From positions 1 to 64,000 of the forward strand of contig NZ_CAKZGO010000037.1 in the NCBI RefSeq assembly GCF_936916975.1: 64,000 nt of DNA. Reading direction: 5' to 3'. The position numbers were made by a program, and so were the translations under genes. This stretch comes from an uncultured Dongia sp. (GTDB taxonomy: Bacteria; Pseudomonadota; Alphaproteobacteria; Dongiales; Dongiaceae). Of this stretch, positions 44,596 to 54,087 are shown in pieces; within the stretch, counting starts at the first letter, position 1, and every line of letters begins with the position of its first letter. The notes beneath the pieces were generated by a model. It did not search any database. It saw only the letters and a list, made by a program, of their open reading frames with translations, and was not told the DNA's origin.

Positions 44596-45251
44596 GCCAC
44601 GTCGCGCGGTTCGGTGGCGATCTGCTTGAGCGCCCGCTCAAAGACGTCGACCGGTTGTCCGCCTGAAATCAGATATTTGTCGTTGATGATGATGGCCGGC
44701 ACCGAATTGATGCCCTGCTGCTGGTAGAACTGCTCCAGCGCGCGGACATCTTCGGCATAGGTATCGTTGCTCAGGATCTCGCGTGCCTTCTCCTTGTTGA
44801 GACCGACCTTGCCGGCGATGTCCGCCAGCGTCGCCTGATCCGACATCACTGCGCCATCGGTGAAATAGGCGGTGAACAAGGCGTGCTTGAGCTCCGCCTG
44901 CTTGCCTTCAAGGCCGGCCCAATGCAGCAGTCGGTGCGCATCGAAGGTGTTGTAGATACGGCTCTGCTCGCTGGTGCGCATCTCAAAGCCGACACCGGCC
45001 GCACGCTCGCGAATCATCGCCCGTGTCTGCGCCGATTGCTCCGGTGTCGAGCCGTATTTCTCGCCGATATGTTCGACGATGTTCTGCCCTTCCGGCGCCA
45101 TCTGCGGATTGAGCTCAAAGGGCTGGAAGTGGAGGTCGGCCGACACATCGCCTTCGAGCCGGCCGAGTGCCGTCTCCAGCGACTTCAAGCCGATGATGCA
45201 CCAGGGACAGGAGACGTCGGAGACGAAATCGATCTTGAGTTGCTTGGTCAT
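44592..45251 (-). CDS. DsbA-family oxidoreductase (FrnE-like)
   Basis: The 219-residue thioredoxin-fold protein lacks a signal peptide, has the CPWC active site (C15, C18) and a large helical insertion, as in cytoplasmic FrnE/DsbA-like disulfide isomerases, some with glutathione-S-transferase kappa-like activity. The cis-Pro loop (NSVPAIIIN) is present. It converges with the PP2C gene with a four-base overlap. Confidence 0.9.
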   Translation of the reverse strand: MTKQLKIDFVSDVSCPWCIIGLKSLETALGRLEGDVSADLHFQPFELNPQMAPEGQNIVEHIGEKYGSTPEQSAQTRAMIRERAAGVGFEMRTSEQSRIYNTFDAHRLLHWAGLEGKQAELKHALFTAYFTDGAVMSDQATLADIAGKVGLNKEKAREILSNDTYAEDVRALEQFYQQQGINSVPAIIINDKYLISGGQPVDVFERALKQIATEPRDVA

Positions 45252-45329
45252 GAATGCCTGCCGGTTTTGTCACTATCCAATTTGTCCGGGTCCGATATAG
45301 GCATTCTAGGCGGATTTGCAACACGCGGG

Positions 45330-46160
45330 CTAGGGCACTCGCGCGATCATCTCGATAGGTGCGATGATGCCCTGCTCCAGCGCCGCCATCACATTGCGCA
45401 GCTTGTCTTTGGCGGTTGGCCCCATGACGACATGTGGGCCCATAATCGGCGGCCCGTATTCCGCCGCCTTTGCCCGCATCTCCCCAGCAAGTTTGAGGAC
45501 AAGATCGCGCTGGTTTCGTTCTGCCTCGATGGCAAATCCCGCCCTGGCCAGCAAATCCCGATAGATCACAGGGGTTTCGACAAAACTGGTATTCGGTGTC
45601 GTGGACCATGGCATCGGGTAGGGAATAGTCGTCACCTCATCCGTCAGCATGACATCATAGATGCCGAAACGGCCACCGGGTCTCAGCACCCGCTGGGCCT
45701 CCGCAAAGAGTTGAGCCTTGTCCGCAATGTTCATGCCGACATGAATGAGTGTCACCACATCGACGCTCTGCCGGGCGACGGGGATTGCCAGCGCACTGCC
45801 GACCTCGAACGACACCTGCTCCGCCAGGCCGCAACGTTCGGTCAGGGCCTTTGCCGCCACGACGAAACTGGGCGTGAGGTCGATCCCGGCAACCTGGCAG
45901 CCATATTCCGTGGCGAAGGTCCGCGCTGGCCCACCAACGCCCGACCCGATATCGAGCACCCGCTGGCCGGCGCCCAGACCCAGCCGCTTGCCGAACTCGA
46001 TCGTCAGTGCCCGTCCGCCGAGGTGAAATTCGTCAACGCCGGCAAGGTCGGCAGCGGTCAGATGCTCGATATCCACCCCAGCGGCAACCAGCGCCGCCAG
46101 GATCGCCTGTTCCAGATCGTCGCGTTCATAATGCCGCGCAACCTGCTGCTCTGTTTTCAT
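45330..46160 (-). CDS. SAM-dependent methyltransferase (class I)
   Basis: The 276-residue product has a Rossmann SAM fold: motif I VLDIGSGVGGPAR (about 69-81), motif II IDLTPSFVV, then LIHVGMNIADKAQLFAEAQRVLRPGGR. The motif I form with GVGGPAR is shared with sarcosine/dimethylglycine and cyclopropane-type methyltransferases and with UbiE-like enzymes. The acceptor is unknown. It is monocistronic in appearance. Confidence 0.82.
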   Translation of the reverse strand: MKTEQQVARHYERDDLEQAILAALVAAGVDIEHLTAADLAGVDEFHLGGRALTIEFGKRLGLGAGQRVLDIGSGVGGPARTFATEYGCQVAGIDLTPSFVVAAKALTERCGLAEQVSFEVGSALAIPVARQSVDVVTLIHVGMNIADKAQLFAEAQRVLRPGGRFGIYDVMLTDEVTTIPYPMPWSTTPNTSFVETPVIYRDLLARAGFAIEAERNQRDLVLKLAGEMRAKAAEYGPPIMGPHVVMGPTAKDKLRNVMAALEQGIIAPIEMIARVP

Positions 46161-46295
46161 CCCGCAACTCCATCTTTGGTGCGAGCTTACGCCCGCCGAT
46201 GAACAGGCGTGGAAAAATTTGGCGGCGTGTGGAACCCGGTGCTGGTCGCCGGCATTGCTTCATGAGGATGCCTGACCTCCCCCGGAGAGACTGAC

Positions 46296-46616
46296 ATGGA
46301 ACGCGCCGCCTCACTGTTCACCCTTGCCATCCTGGCCTTTGCCGTAGCTGCGATGCCGGCGCGGGCGGGCGAGCGAACAGAATGGCGTGACCCGCCGGCA
46401 AAGACGCCGCTGGTCCAGACCAGTAATGTCGCCATTGAATCAGAGGGCGGATTCTCTGCCGCGACCGCCCTCGCCTTCATCGAGCAAGCGGGTTACACAG
46501 GGGTAACCGAGCTCGAACCTGTTAACGAAATGGTCTGGCGTGCCACCGCCTATAAAGACGGCCTCACTTATTCCGTGGCCGTCGACCACACCGGCACGGT
46601 GGTGGGCTCCAACTAG
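46296..46616 (+). CDS. PepSY-like small secreted protein
   Basis: The 106-residue product has a Sec signal (MERAASLFTLAILAFAVAAM PARA) and one PepSY-like module (FSAATALAFIEQAGYTGVTELE...KDGLTYSVAVDHTGTV). Such domains often modulate periplasmic proteases or bind metals. GGAGAG lies eight bases before the ATG. It converges on the FGGY kinase gene with a four-base overlap. Confidence 0.75.
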   Translation: MERAASLFTLAILAFAVAAMPARAGERTEWRDPPAKTPLVQTSNVAIESEGGFSAATALAFIEQAGYTGVTELEPVNEMVWRATAYKDGLTYSVAVDHTGTVVGSN

Positions 46617-48124
46617 ATCGCGGCAAGTTCGGGATAAAACGTTTCCAGGCGCCGATAGAGATCGCGCCACAGCCGGTACTTCGTATTGAGCGCCGCCCGA
46701 TTTTCGGCATTGGGTTCAAATACCCGTCCGGGCGCCACATAGCGCGCGATATCAGACCATTCCGTGAACGTGCCAACACCCATCCCCGCCACGAAGGCGG
46801 CACCCAGCGATGACCCCGGATGCCGGTCGATCCGGCTGACCGGCCGACCGATCGCGTCGGCAGCGATCTGCAGCCACAGATCGCTGGCCGCCCCGCCGTC
46901 CGCCGCAAAGACGCGCGTGATGCTGAGGCCTAGTTCCTCGAATGTTTCGACATGGTGACGGAAACCGAACACGACGCCTTCCAGCGCCGCCCGCCAGACA
47001 TGCCGGATATCCTGATTGAGACCCAGACCGACCAGGGTTCCCCGCGCGAACGGGTCGTTGAGCGGCGTCTTCTCGCCCAGCATATAGGGCAGGAACAGCA
47101 CGCCATTGTCCGCGGCGATGTCGGCGGTCCGCCGATCGAGCCATTGGTGAATCGACATGCCGGCCGCTTTCGCCGGCGCCACCTCGCCGCCGGCCCAATT
47201 GGCAATCACCCAGTTAAGGAAACTGCCGCTCGACGCCATGCAGCCATTGGGAAAGTAGAGCCCCGGCACAATGTGATAGTCGAGAAAAAGGCGCCGGTCG
47301 GCGACCGGCTTGTCGGACGAGAGCAGAATATCGCCGGCACCGCCGAATTTCAGCACCAGATCGCCGTTGCGTGACGCCCCGCAGACAAAGGCGGAGGCGA
47401 CGTGATCGGCACAGCCGGCCACCACCGGCGTACCCGCTTTGAGGCCGGTGTGACCGGCTGCCTCCTGCGTGATCGCACCGACAACTGCGTGACTTTCACG
47501 GATCGGCGCTAACAGCGCTGGGTCGATACCGCCGAGGGCGATCAGGTCGGGGTGGTACTTGCCGGTCGCTACTTCGACGAAACCGGATTCCAGCGCCCAA
47601 TTGTGCTCGACCTGGATCGACCCGGAGAGCCTGCTGGTAATGTAGTCGGAGGCGCCCACCACATGCTTGGCGCGCGCGAAGGCCGCAGGTTCATTCTCCC
47701 GCAGCCACATCAGCTTTGGCCCAACCAGTTGCTGGCTGTAACCGGTGCCCGAGAGCTTGAGGAACTGTTCCTCGCTCATCCCCTGGCGAAAGGCGTCCAA
47801 TTGCTGCGTCGCCCGCGCGTCATTCTGCTGGATGCTTCGCCGCAGCGGCTTGCCGGCCTCATCCAGCAGGATGACGGTCGGCAGCATGCCGGTGACGCCA
47901 ACGCCGGCGATGTCACCAGCAGCGATACCACTTCTGGCGAGCAGCGCCCGGCAGACCTCACCGCAATTCGTCCACCATTGCGCCGGATCCTCTTCGGACC
48001 AGTTCACATGATCGGCATGCAAGGTCACCGGTCGGCTTTCGATCGCCAACGTGCCGCCATCAGCATCGATGAGGATGCCGATGGTCGAGGTGGTGCCGAT
48101 GTCGAGGCCGATCAGATAGGGCAT
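46613..48124 (-). CDS. FGGY-family carbohydrate kinase (xylulokinase-like)
   Basis: The 503-residue kinase has phosphate-1 YLIGLDIGTTS, the Asp-containing GCADHVASAFVCG, FLPYMLGEKTPLNDP and the adenosine-binding FAADGGAASDLWLQI. It resembles xylulokinases but the sugar (pentulose, polyol-derived ketose or other) cannot be told. ATG 48124 gives the family start; an upstream TTG is possible. Last gene of the SDR-importer-BtpA operon. Confidence 0.88.
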   Translation of the reverse strand: MPYLIGLDIGTTSTIGILIDADGGTLAIESRPVTLHADHVNWSEEDPAQWWTNCGEVCRALLARSGIAAGDIAGVGVTGMLPTVILLDEAGKPLRRSIQQNDARATQQLDAFRQGMSEEQFLKLSGTGYSQQLVGPKLMWLRENEPAAFARAKHVVGASDYITSRLSGSIQVEHNWALESGFVEVATGKYHPDLIALGGIDPALLAPIRESHAVVGAITQEAAGHTGLKAGTPVVAGCADHVASAFVCGASRNGDLVLKFGGAGDILLSSDKPVADRRLFLDYHIVPGLYFPNGCMASSGSFLNWVIANWAGGEVAPAKAAGMSIHQWLDRRTADIAADNGVLFLPYMLGEKTPLNDPFARGTLVGLGLNQDIRHVWRAALEGVVFGFRHHVETFEELGLSITRVFAADGGAASDLWLQIAADAIGRPVSRIDRHPGSSLGAAFVAGMGVGTFTEWSDIARYVAPGRVFEPNAENRAALNTKYRLWRDLYRRLETFYPELAAI

Positions 48125-48137
48125 GGTGGCAATGATC

Positions 48138-48935
48138 TCAGCGGATTTTGCCAACCTTGTCCATGAAACGCTTCACCCGGTCGGCATCGACCGACTTCCA
48201 GGTATCGCCGCCGATCTTGAAATGCGTGCCGATCACCGCACCGTCGGCGATGGCCATGATGTCGGCGACATTGTCAATATTGACGCCGGTATTGGCAAAG
48301 ACTGGTGTGTCCGGCAGCACATCCTTGACGAGCTTGAGATTGCCGGTCTCGACCGCTTCGCCGGTCATCGGGCCGGAGACCAGGACGATATCGGCCAGTG
48401 ACGAGAACACGGCGCTCTTCGCGCGCGACGCAATCGGGCGATCGCCGATCGGCGAGGCGAACTCGGCATTGATGTTGAACATCAGCTTGAGATCGGGACG
48501 GTCGCAATCGGCGCGCAGGCGCAACGCCTTCGCGGCATCCGGCGCCCACAGGCCCATGTCGGAATCATAGACACCGGTGAAGATCTCGCGCACGAAGCGG
48601 GCACCGCTGGCGATGCCCAGGCCGACGCTGGCCACCGGATCCCACAGATAGTTGACACCAAACGGGATCTTGATCGAGCGCTTCAGCTCGCCGATCGCAA
48701 ACGCCATCGTGGCCAAGGTTTCTGGCGATGCCTTCAGGATGTAGGGCCGGTCGCCTTCATTGCCGAACATGACGGCATCAACACCACCCTGCTGCAAAGC
48801 GGCGATATCAGCCGCCGCGGAATCGATGATCTTCTGGATGCCGCCCGCCTTGTCATAAAGCGGCGAGCCTGGAAGCGGTGGAAAATGCACCATCGCGATG
48901 ATGGGTTTGTGGCTGCCAAAGGTTTCTTTGATCAT
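48138..48935 (-). CDS. BtpA/SgcQ-family protein
   Basis: The 265-residue TIM-barrel-like protein has the family blocks IIAMVHFPPLPGSP near the N-terminus, VDAVMFGNEGDRPY, PFGVNYLWDP and NTGVNIDNVADIMAIADGAVIGTHFK near the C-terminus (two overlapping blocks). BtpA is linked to photosystem I stability in cyanobacteria, while SgcQ occurs in a putative sugar operon. Here its position between ABC ATPase and FGGY kinase suggests a step in carbohydrate metabolism, unproven. Confidence 0.88.
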   Translation of the reverse strand: MIKETFGSHKPIIAMVHFPPLPGSPLYDKAGGIQKIIDSAAADIAALQQGGVDAVMFGNEGDRPYILKASPETLATMAFAIGELKRSIKIPFGVNYLWDPVASVGLGIASGARFVREIFTGVYDSDMGLWAPDAAKALRLRADCDRPDLKLMFNINAEFASPIGDRPIASRAKSAVFSSLADIVLVSGPMTGEAVETGNLKLVKDVLPDTPVFANTGVNIDNVADIMAIADGAVIGTHFKIGGDTWKSVDADRVKRFMDKVGKIR

Positions 48936-48959
48936 GTGTCAGTTCTCTACGTTGGAGGA

Positions 48960-50081
48960 TCAAGCGATCTGGGGCCGCGGGAGGACATTCCCCGTCGCAG
49001 CGTCGAAGACATGCATTTGCGTGAGGTCGTAATGGAGGTGGAGTTCGGCGCCTGGCCGCGCCATGAAATCACGCGGCATGCGCGCCATGATCTCCGGCCC
49101 GCCCGAGCCACCCAGCTCCGCCACCAGGATGACTTCCGGGCCGAGCAGTTCGACCGCAACGGTGACGACCGTGACCGCGACGGACGAGCCGCCAACCGGC
49201 GCTTGGTGGAAATCTTCCGGGCGCAGGCCGACGGTCACAGGCTGGCCGGCATGGCTGGCATAGCCGGCCTTGAAGGCATCCGGGATCGGCAGGCGCGCGG
49301 CGCCCACCACCGCATGAAGATCGCCCTGGCCGACACCTTCCAACCTGCCCGCCACCAGATTCATCGGCGGACTGGCGAGGAAGCCGGCAACAAAGGTGTT
49401 GGCTGGATTGCGGTAGACCTCAAGGGGCGCGCCCACCTGGATGATGTGACCGTCTTTCATGATGCAGATGCGCTGGCCCATGGTCATGGCCTCGATCTGG
49501 TCATGGGTCACATGGATGATCGTCGTGCCGACCTTGTGATGCAGCTTGATGAGTTCGGTCCGCATCGCGGCGCGCAACTTGGCGTCGAGATTGGACAGCG
49601 GTTCGTCGAGCAGGAAGGCCTGCGGATTACGCACGAGCGCACGGCCCAGGGCCACGCGCTGGCGCTGGCCGCCGGACAATTGCGCGGGCTTTCGGTCGAG
49701 CAGCGGCTCGATCCCCATCATCGTCGAAATCGATTTCACGCGCTGCTCGATCTCATGCCGCGCGACGCCGCGCAGCTTCAACCCGAAGCCGAGATTGCCG
49801 GCAACCGTCATATGCGGATAGAGCGCGTAGTTCTGGAACACGATGGCGATGTCGCGGTCGGCTGGGTCGACATCGTTCATGCGCTTGCCGCCGATGAAGA
49901 GATCGCCCTTGGAGATCGATTCCAGCCCACCGATCATGCGCAGGGTCGTCGATTTGCCGCAGCCAGACGGCCCCAGGAAGATCATGAACTCACCGTCCTT
50001 GATCTCCAGGCTGATATCGTCGACGGCGACGACGGAGCCGCCATAGACCTTGCTGATATTCTTGAGCTCAATGCCGGCCAT
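48960..50081 (-). CDS. ABC sugar importer ATPase (UgpC/MsmX type)
   Basis: The 373-residue product has Walker [10 protein letters not shown], signature [15 protein letters not shown], Walker [14 protein letters not shown]-loop VTHDQIEAMT and a C-terminal TOBE domain, giving full family length. It works with the permeases at 50094 and 52341. It is distinct from the paralogue at 33528. Confidence 0.93.
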   Translation of the reverse strand: MAGIELKNISKVYGGSVVAVDDISLEIKDGEFMIFLGPSGCGKSTTLRMIGGLESISKGDLFIGGKRMNDVDPADRDIAIVFQNYALYPHMTVAGNLGFGLKLRGVARHEIEQRVKSISTMMGIEPLLDRKPAQLSGGQRQRVALGRALVRNPQAFLLDEPLSNLDAKLRAAMRTELIKLHHKVGTTIIHVTHDQIEAMTMGQRICIMKDGHIIQVGAPLEVYRNPANTFVAGFLASPPMNLVAGRLEGVGQGDLHAVVGAARLPIPDAFKAGYASHAGQPVTVGLRPEDFHQAPVGGSSVAVTVVTVAVELLGPEVILVAELGGSGGPEIMARMPRDFMARPGAELHLHYDLTQMHVFDAATGNVLPRPQIA

Positions 50082-50093
50082 GCCGCTTTACCT

Positions 50094-50993
50094 TCAATTG
50101 ATCGACCGCATGTAGCGGTAGAGATAGACCGTAAGGCCCAGGATCGCCGTCAACAGAATGATCGACATAGCCGATGCCTCGCCGACATTGAGGCTGACGA
50201 ACGCCGTCCGATAGATGAAATAGCTGACGAAATCGGTGGCCGTGCCCGGCCCACCGCGCGTCATGATGTAGATGAGATCGTAGGTCTTGACCGCGAAGAT
50301 GAGGCGGATCAGCAAGGTCACCACGATCACCGTGCGCATCATCGGCAGCGTGATGTGGATGAAGCATTGGAAGGCATTGGCGCCATCCACCCGCGCCGCC
50401 TCATAGGGTTCCTTGGGCAGGGATGAAAGACCTGCCAGCAGTAGCACGATCATGAACGAGACCTGGTGCCAGATATCGACCAGGATCACGGTCCAGATGG
50501 CGATCTTGGTATCGCCCAGCCAATTCACCGGATCGATGCCGATCGTGCTCAGCAGATAGTTGACGATGCCGAGATTGGGATGCAGGAACATGCGCCAGAT
50601 GAGGCCGACAATGACCGGGTTCATCAGCAGGGGACACAGCAGGATCGCGTAATAGATCGGCTTGAACCGTTCGACCTTGTTGAGCATCAAGGCGACCGCA
50701 AAGCCGATCAGGAATTCAAGCGCCACCACGCCGATCACGAAACGCAGGGTGAGCCAGGCCGAATGCCGGAATTCCGCGTCACCCAAGGCGAGTTTGAAGT
50801 TCGTAAGCCCCGTGAACGTGTCGAAATTCGGCGCGATCAACGTGTAGTCATGAAGGCTGGTGAAGAGCGCGGAGATGACGGGGAACAGGATGATGAGGAA
50901 CAGCACCAGCAGGCTGGGCGTCGCCATGGCGTAGCCGAACCGGCGATCGCGCCGGTCGGCCGCATTGGCCCCTGTTCCTGAAATGCCGATCAT
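50094..50993 (-). CDS. ABC sugar importer permease (MalF type)
   Basis: An inner-membrane permease of 299 residues with six helices and the EAA loop YEAARVDGANAFQCFIHITLP. The N-terminal 20 residues are hydrophilic, then MATPSLLVLFLIILFPVI. It follows the binding-protein gene by 24 bases. Confidence 0.92.
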   Translation of the reverse strand: MIGISGTGANAADRRDRRFGYAMATPSLLVLFLIILFPVISALFTSLHDYTLIAPNFDTFTGLTNFKLALGDAEFRHSAWLTLRFVIGVVALEFLIGFAVALMLNKVERFKPIYYAILLCPLLMNPVIVGLIWRMFLHPNLGIVNYLLSTIGIDPVNWLGDTKIAIWTVILVDIWHQVSFMIVLLLAGLSSLPKEPYEAARVDGANAFQCFIHITLPMMRTVIVVTLLIRLIFAVKTYDLIYIMTRGGPGTATDFVSYFIYRTAFVSLNVGEASAMSIILLTAILGLTVYLYRYMRSIN

Positions 50994-51017
50994 CCCGTAT
51001 CCCCGCCAGTTCCAGCG

Positions 51018-52295
51018 TTACTTAAGCTTGCCGTCTTTTTTGGCGAGCTCTGTGAACTCGACCTCGACCGCTGCCAGGGCATCGGCCGGTGTCTTCTCAC
51101 CGGCAACCGCGAGGCTGAGCTCCCGGCCCAGCACTTCCACCAATTGCGGGGTATAGGTGAACACCGCAAAATTGTGGCTGGTGAGCAGTAGCTTCTTGAG
51201 GGCCGGGTAGTACGGATACTTCGCCAGCACGTCGGCATCGTCGAACACATCGGTGCGGGTCGGCGAACCACCGGCCAGCGCCCGCTTCTTGGTGATCTCT
51301 TTCGACTCAACCCATTTCAGGAAGGTCCAGGCATCGTCGGGATTGGGGCTCGATTTTGGAATGGCCCAACCCCAGGCGCCGTTGAGACTGCCGCCCTTGT
51401 CCGGCGACACGCCGGGGACCGGCATGATCTCGACCTTGCCGACCACGGCCGACTTGCTGGGATCATCATAGGCGGTGCGGAAGAAGTTGTAGGTGATGTA
51501 GCTATAGGCCTTGCCCTGCGCCATCACGTTGAAGGCTTCGTCGAAGCCGAAGCTTGCCGAGCCGACCGGGCCGTATTTGTTGATGCTGTTGGTATACTGC
51601 TCCAGCGCCTTCACGCCGGCCGGCGTGTTGAGCGTCGGCTTCCAATCGGCGTCATGATACTCGCCGCCATTGGCGAAGAGATAGTTCGACCATTCCATGG
51701 CGATGGGATCGGGGCGGAGGCCCTGATTGACCGCACCATAGAAACCGTCCTTGGTGAAGAACTCGACCTGCTTCTGATACTCGTCCCAGGTCTCCGGCAC
51801 CTTGAGGTCCATGCCGTATTTCGTCTTGAAATCGGCCTGGTTCTTGGCATCTGCCAGCAGATCGGTGCGATAGGTGAGGCCCATTGCGTAGTTGTAGAAC
51901 GGCAGCATGTAGGTGGTGCCATTGACCTTGCCGACCAGATCCATCATCGCGGGGATATATGGCGACGTATCGAAATTATCCGCCTTGATCCGGTCGTCGA
52001 GCGGCTGCATCCAGCCGGCCTTGGCGAATTCACCCACCCAATAGAAATCGACCACGATGGCGGAATAGCTGCCCTTGGGCGAGACCAGCTGCGGCACCAG
52101 CTTGGTGTGCATCTCGGCATAATTGACGACTTCGAGATTAACCTCGATGCCGGTTTCCTTGGTGAATTCCGGCACAAGCGCCTTGACGTATTCGGTATCC
52201 GGCACGCCTTCCATCAGAATGTTCACGGGTTCCGCGGCAGCGGATCCGATGAAACCCAGGGCCATGACGGAGCCCAGAAGCAGTTGCTTAAGCAT
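51018..52295 (-). CDS. ABC sugar importer substrate-binding protein
   Basis: The periplasmic protein has 425 residues with a Sec signal (MLKQLLLGSVMALGFIGSAA then A) and the typical EFTKETGIEVNLE and TYMLPFYNYAMGL features of family 1 solute-binding proteins. GGGAGG lies before ATG 52295. The gene lies between the two permease genes, an unusual order. Ligand unknown, probably a sugar or polyol. Confidence 0.9.
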   Translation of the reverse strand: MLKQLLLGSVMALGFIGSAAAEPVNILMEGVPDTEYVKALVPEFTKETGIEVNLEVVNYAEMHTKLVPQLVSPKGSYSAIVVDFYWVGEFAKAGWMQPLDDRIKADNFDTSPYIPAMMDLVGKVNGTTYMLPFYNYAMGLTYRTDLLADAKNQADFKTKYGMDLKVPETWDEYQKQVEFFTKDGFYGAVNQGLRPDPIAMEWSNYLFANGGEYHDADWKPTLNTPAGVKALEQYTNSINKYGPVGSASFGFDEAFNVMAQGKAYSYITYNFFRTAYDDPSKSAVVGKVEIMPVPGVSPDKGGSLNGAWGWAIPKSSPNPDDAWTFLKWVESKEITKKRALAGGSPTRTDVFDDADVLAKYPYYPALKKLLLTSHNFAVFTYTPQLVEVLGRELSLAVAGEKTPADALAAVEVEFTELAKKDGKLK

Positions 52296-52340
52296 TGTCC
52301 AACCTCCCTTTTTTCGGCCCCACAAAAGCGCGCGGTCTTG

Positions 52341-53153
52341 TCATTTCAGGGCGCCCAATGACAAGCCCTTGATCAGGTATTTGCGTAGGAACGGCAACAA
52401 GGCAAAGATCGGCAGCAGCGACACGACGGTCGCGGCGGCCAATGGCGCGATCTCGACGCCGGCATGGGTTTCCATGCTGGCAAGACCGATGGGCAAGGTC
52501 TGCGAACTGGCGCCACTCAGCACGAGAGCGAAGAGAAACTCGTTCCAGCTGAGGATGAAGCCGAGGAGGCCGGCTGCCAGAATGCCGGGTGCAGCCACGG
52601 GCACGGCGATCTTGATGAAAGCCTGCCAGCGCGTGGCGCCGTCGATCCGCGCCGCTTCCTCGAGACTCGCCGAATCGCCTTCGAAGAACGAGACCAGCAT
52701 CCAGGAGAGGAACGGCAGGCTAATCGTGAGATGCGAGAGAATGAGGCCCATATGGGTCTGCATCAGGCCCGTGCTGAAGAACAGCGTGAACAGCGGCAGC
52801 ACCAGGATGATCGGTGGCAGCATCTGGCTTGCCAGCACGCCAAGTCGCAGGAAGGCGCCACCCGTATTGAAGCGCGCAAACGCATAGGCCATGGCGGTAG
52901 CCAGCGGCAGCGAGATGGCGGTCGCGGCCAGGGCCACGACCAGGCTGTTCAGGAACCAGCGCTCGAACGGATATGTCGAGAAGATCTCGACATAATTCTC
53001 AAGACCCAGATGGCCGATCTCTGGCGGAATCTTGTAGGCGGTGAGCTTGTCGGTAAGGCTGACGCGCAGCACCCAGATAAGCGGCAGCAGAATGCAGAGC
53101 GAGAAGACCGAGAGGATCACATGGGGGACAATGTTGCTCCATCTCAGTTTCAT
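52341..53153 (-). CDS. ABC sugar importer permease (MalG type)
   Basis: A 270-residue membrane permease with six helices and EAA loop LEEAARIDGATRWQAFIKIAVP. ATG 53153 has GAGG six bases upstream; an in-frame TTG overlaps the SDR stop. It is the second gene of the operon, after the SDR and before the binding-protein gene. Confidence 0.91.
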   Translation of the reverse strand: MKLRWSNIVPHVILSVFSLCILLPLIWVLRVSLTDKLTAYKIPPEIGHLGLENYVEIFSTYPFERWFLNSLVVALAATAISLPLATAMAYAFARFNTGGAFLRLGVLASQMLPPIILVLPLFTLFFSTGLMQTHMGLILSHLTISLPFLSWMLVSFFEGDSASLEEAARIDGATRWQAFIKIAVPVAAPGILAAGLLGFILSWNEFLFALVLSGASSQTLPIGLASMETHAGVEIAPLAAATVVSLLPIFALLPFLRKYLIKGLSLGALK

Positions 53154-53161
53154 CGGATGCC

Positions 53162-53938
53162 TCAATCCATCCTGACGCCGCCGGTGACGTTCAACGCCTC
53201 ACCGGTGATGAAGCCGGCAAGATCACTGGCAAGGAACAGGACCGATTTGGCGACATCCTCCGGTTCCTCCAGGCGACCCAAGGGCGTCTGATTGATGTAA
53301 TCCTGGATGACCGCTTCCGGCGTCATGTTGCGAATGCTGCCTTCCCATTCGACTTCGCGCGACTGCATGCCGGTCTTCACGAAGCCTGGGCAGACGCAAT
53401 TGACGCGGATGCCATGCTCAGCCATCTCGCGCGCCAGCGCTTGGGTGAAGCCGACCACGGCGAATTTGCTGGCGGAATAGTGGGCCAGCCAAGGCGCACC
53501 CCATTTGCCGGCGAGCGAGGCTGTGTTGACGATGACGCCCTTGCGCTTGGCTTTCAGGAAATGGCGCACCGCCGCCTGATTGGTGAGGAAGATGCCCCGC
53601 GCGTTGACGTCGAAATTGAAATCCCAATCGGCATCTTCGAGATCGACCACCAGCTTCATCGATGAGACGCCGGCATTGGCGGCCAGGATGTCATAGCCAT
53701 CGAAGGCGGCATCTATCTTGTCGAAGGCGGCCACCACGCTGGCACGGTCGCGCACGTCGATCGCGACACCAAGATGCTGCGCACCCAATTGCTTTGCCGC
53801 AGCGACTGCGCCTGCTTCATTGAGATCGGCAATGGCCACGCGCATGCCGGCTTCGTGGAAGAGTCGTGCGATCGCCAAACCAATGCCGGTCGCACCACCG
53901 GTGACGATGGCGCGCTTGCCTGCCAGTTCCGTCAGCAT
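53162..53938 (-). CDS. Short-chain dehydrogenase/reductase (sugar or polyol type)
   Basis: The 258-residue classical SDR has the cofactor motif TGGATGIG, NAG motif ANAGVSS, catalytic Ser in NTASLAG and YSASK. Asp after the second strand (ADLNEA) favours NAD. It is the first gene of the ABC operon and faces DeoR, so it probably oxidises the imported sugar alcohol or sugar. Confidence 0.9.
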   Translation of the reverse strand: MLTELAGKRAIVTGGATGIGLAIARLFHEAGMRVAIADLNEAGAVAAAKQLGAQHLGVAIDVRDRASVVAAFDKIDAAFDGYDILAANAGVSSMKLVVDLEDADWDFNFDVNARGIFLTNQAAVRHFLKAKRKGVIVNTASLAGKWGAPWLAHYSASKFAVVGFTQALAREMAEHGIRVNCVCPGFVKTGMQSREVEWEGSIRNMTPEAVIQDYINQTPLGRLEEPEDVAKSVLFLASDLAGFITGEALNVTGGVRMD

Positions 53939-53955
53939 CCCTGTAATGCCTTTCG

Positions 53956-54063
53956 TTTTCGATCATTATAGATCGATTTCGATCATTATTGCCGAGTTCC
54001 AGACTCATATCAAGGCCCTTAAGGCTGGATTTTTCATGCCAGCCGTTTAGTATGATCGAAATT
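53956..54063. promoter_or_regulatory. Repeated operator-like sites in the SDR/deoR divergent region
   Basis: TTTCGATCATTAT occurs at 53957-53969 and 53977-53989 as direct repeats 20 bases apart, and the reverse complement of AATTTCGATCATA is at 54051-54063, next to the DeoR start. The 20-base phasing and presence beside both promoters suit a DeoR-family repressor. Confidence 0.6.
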
Positions 54064-54087
54064 GATCATTCTGGTTGAAGATGTTCT

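Noticed and set aside
48885-50426. 513-codon plus-strand frame opposite BtpA and ABC genes
   Set aside because: Rich in Arg, His and Asp without motif; spans three real minus-strand genes.
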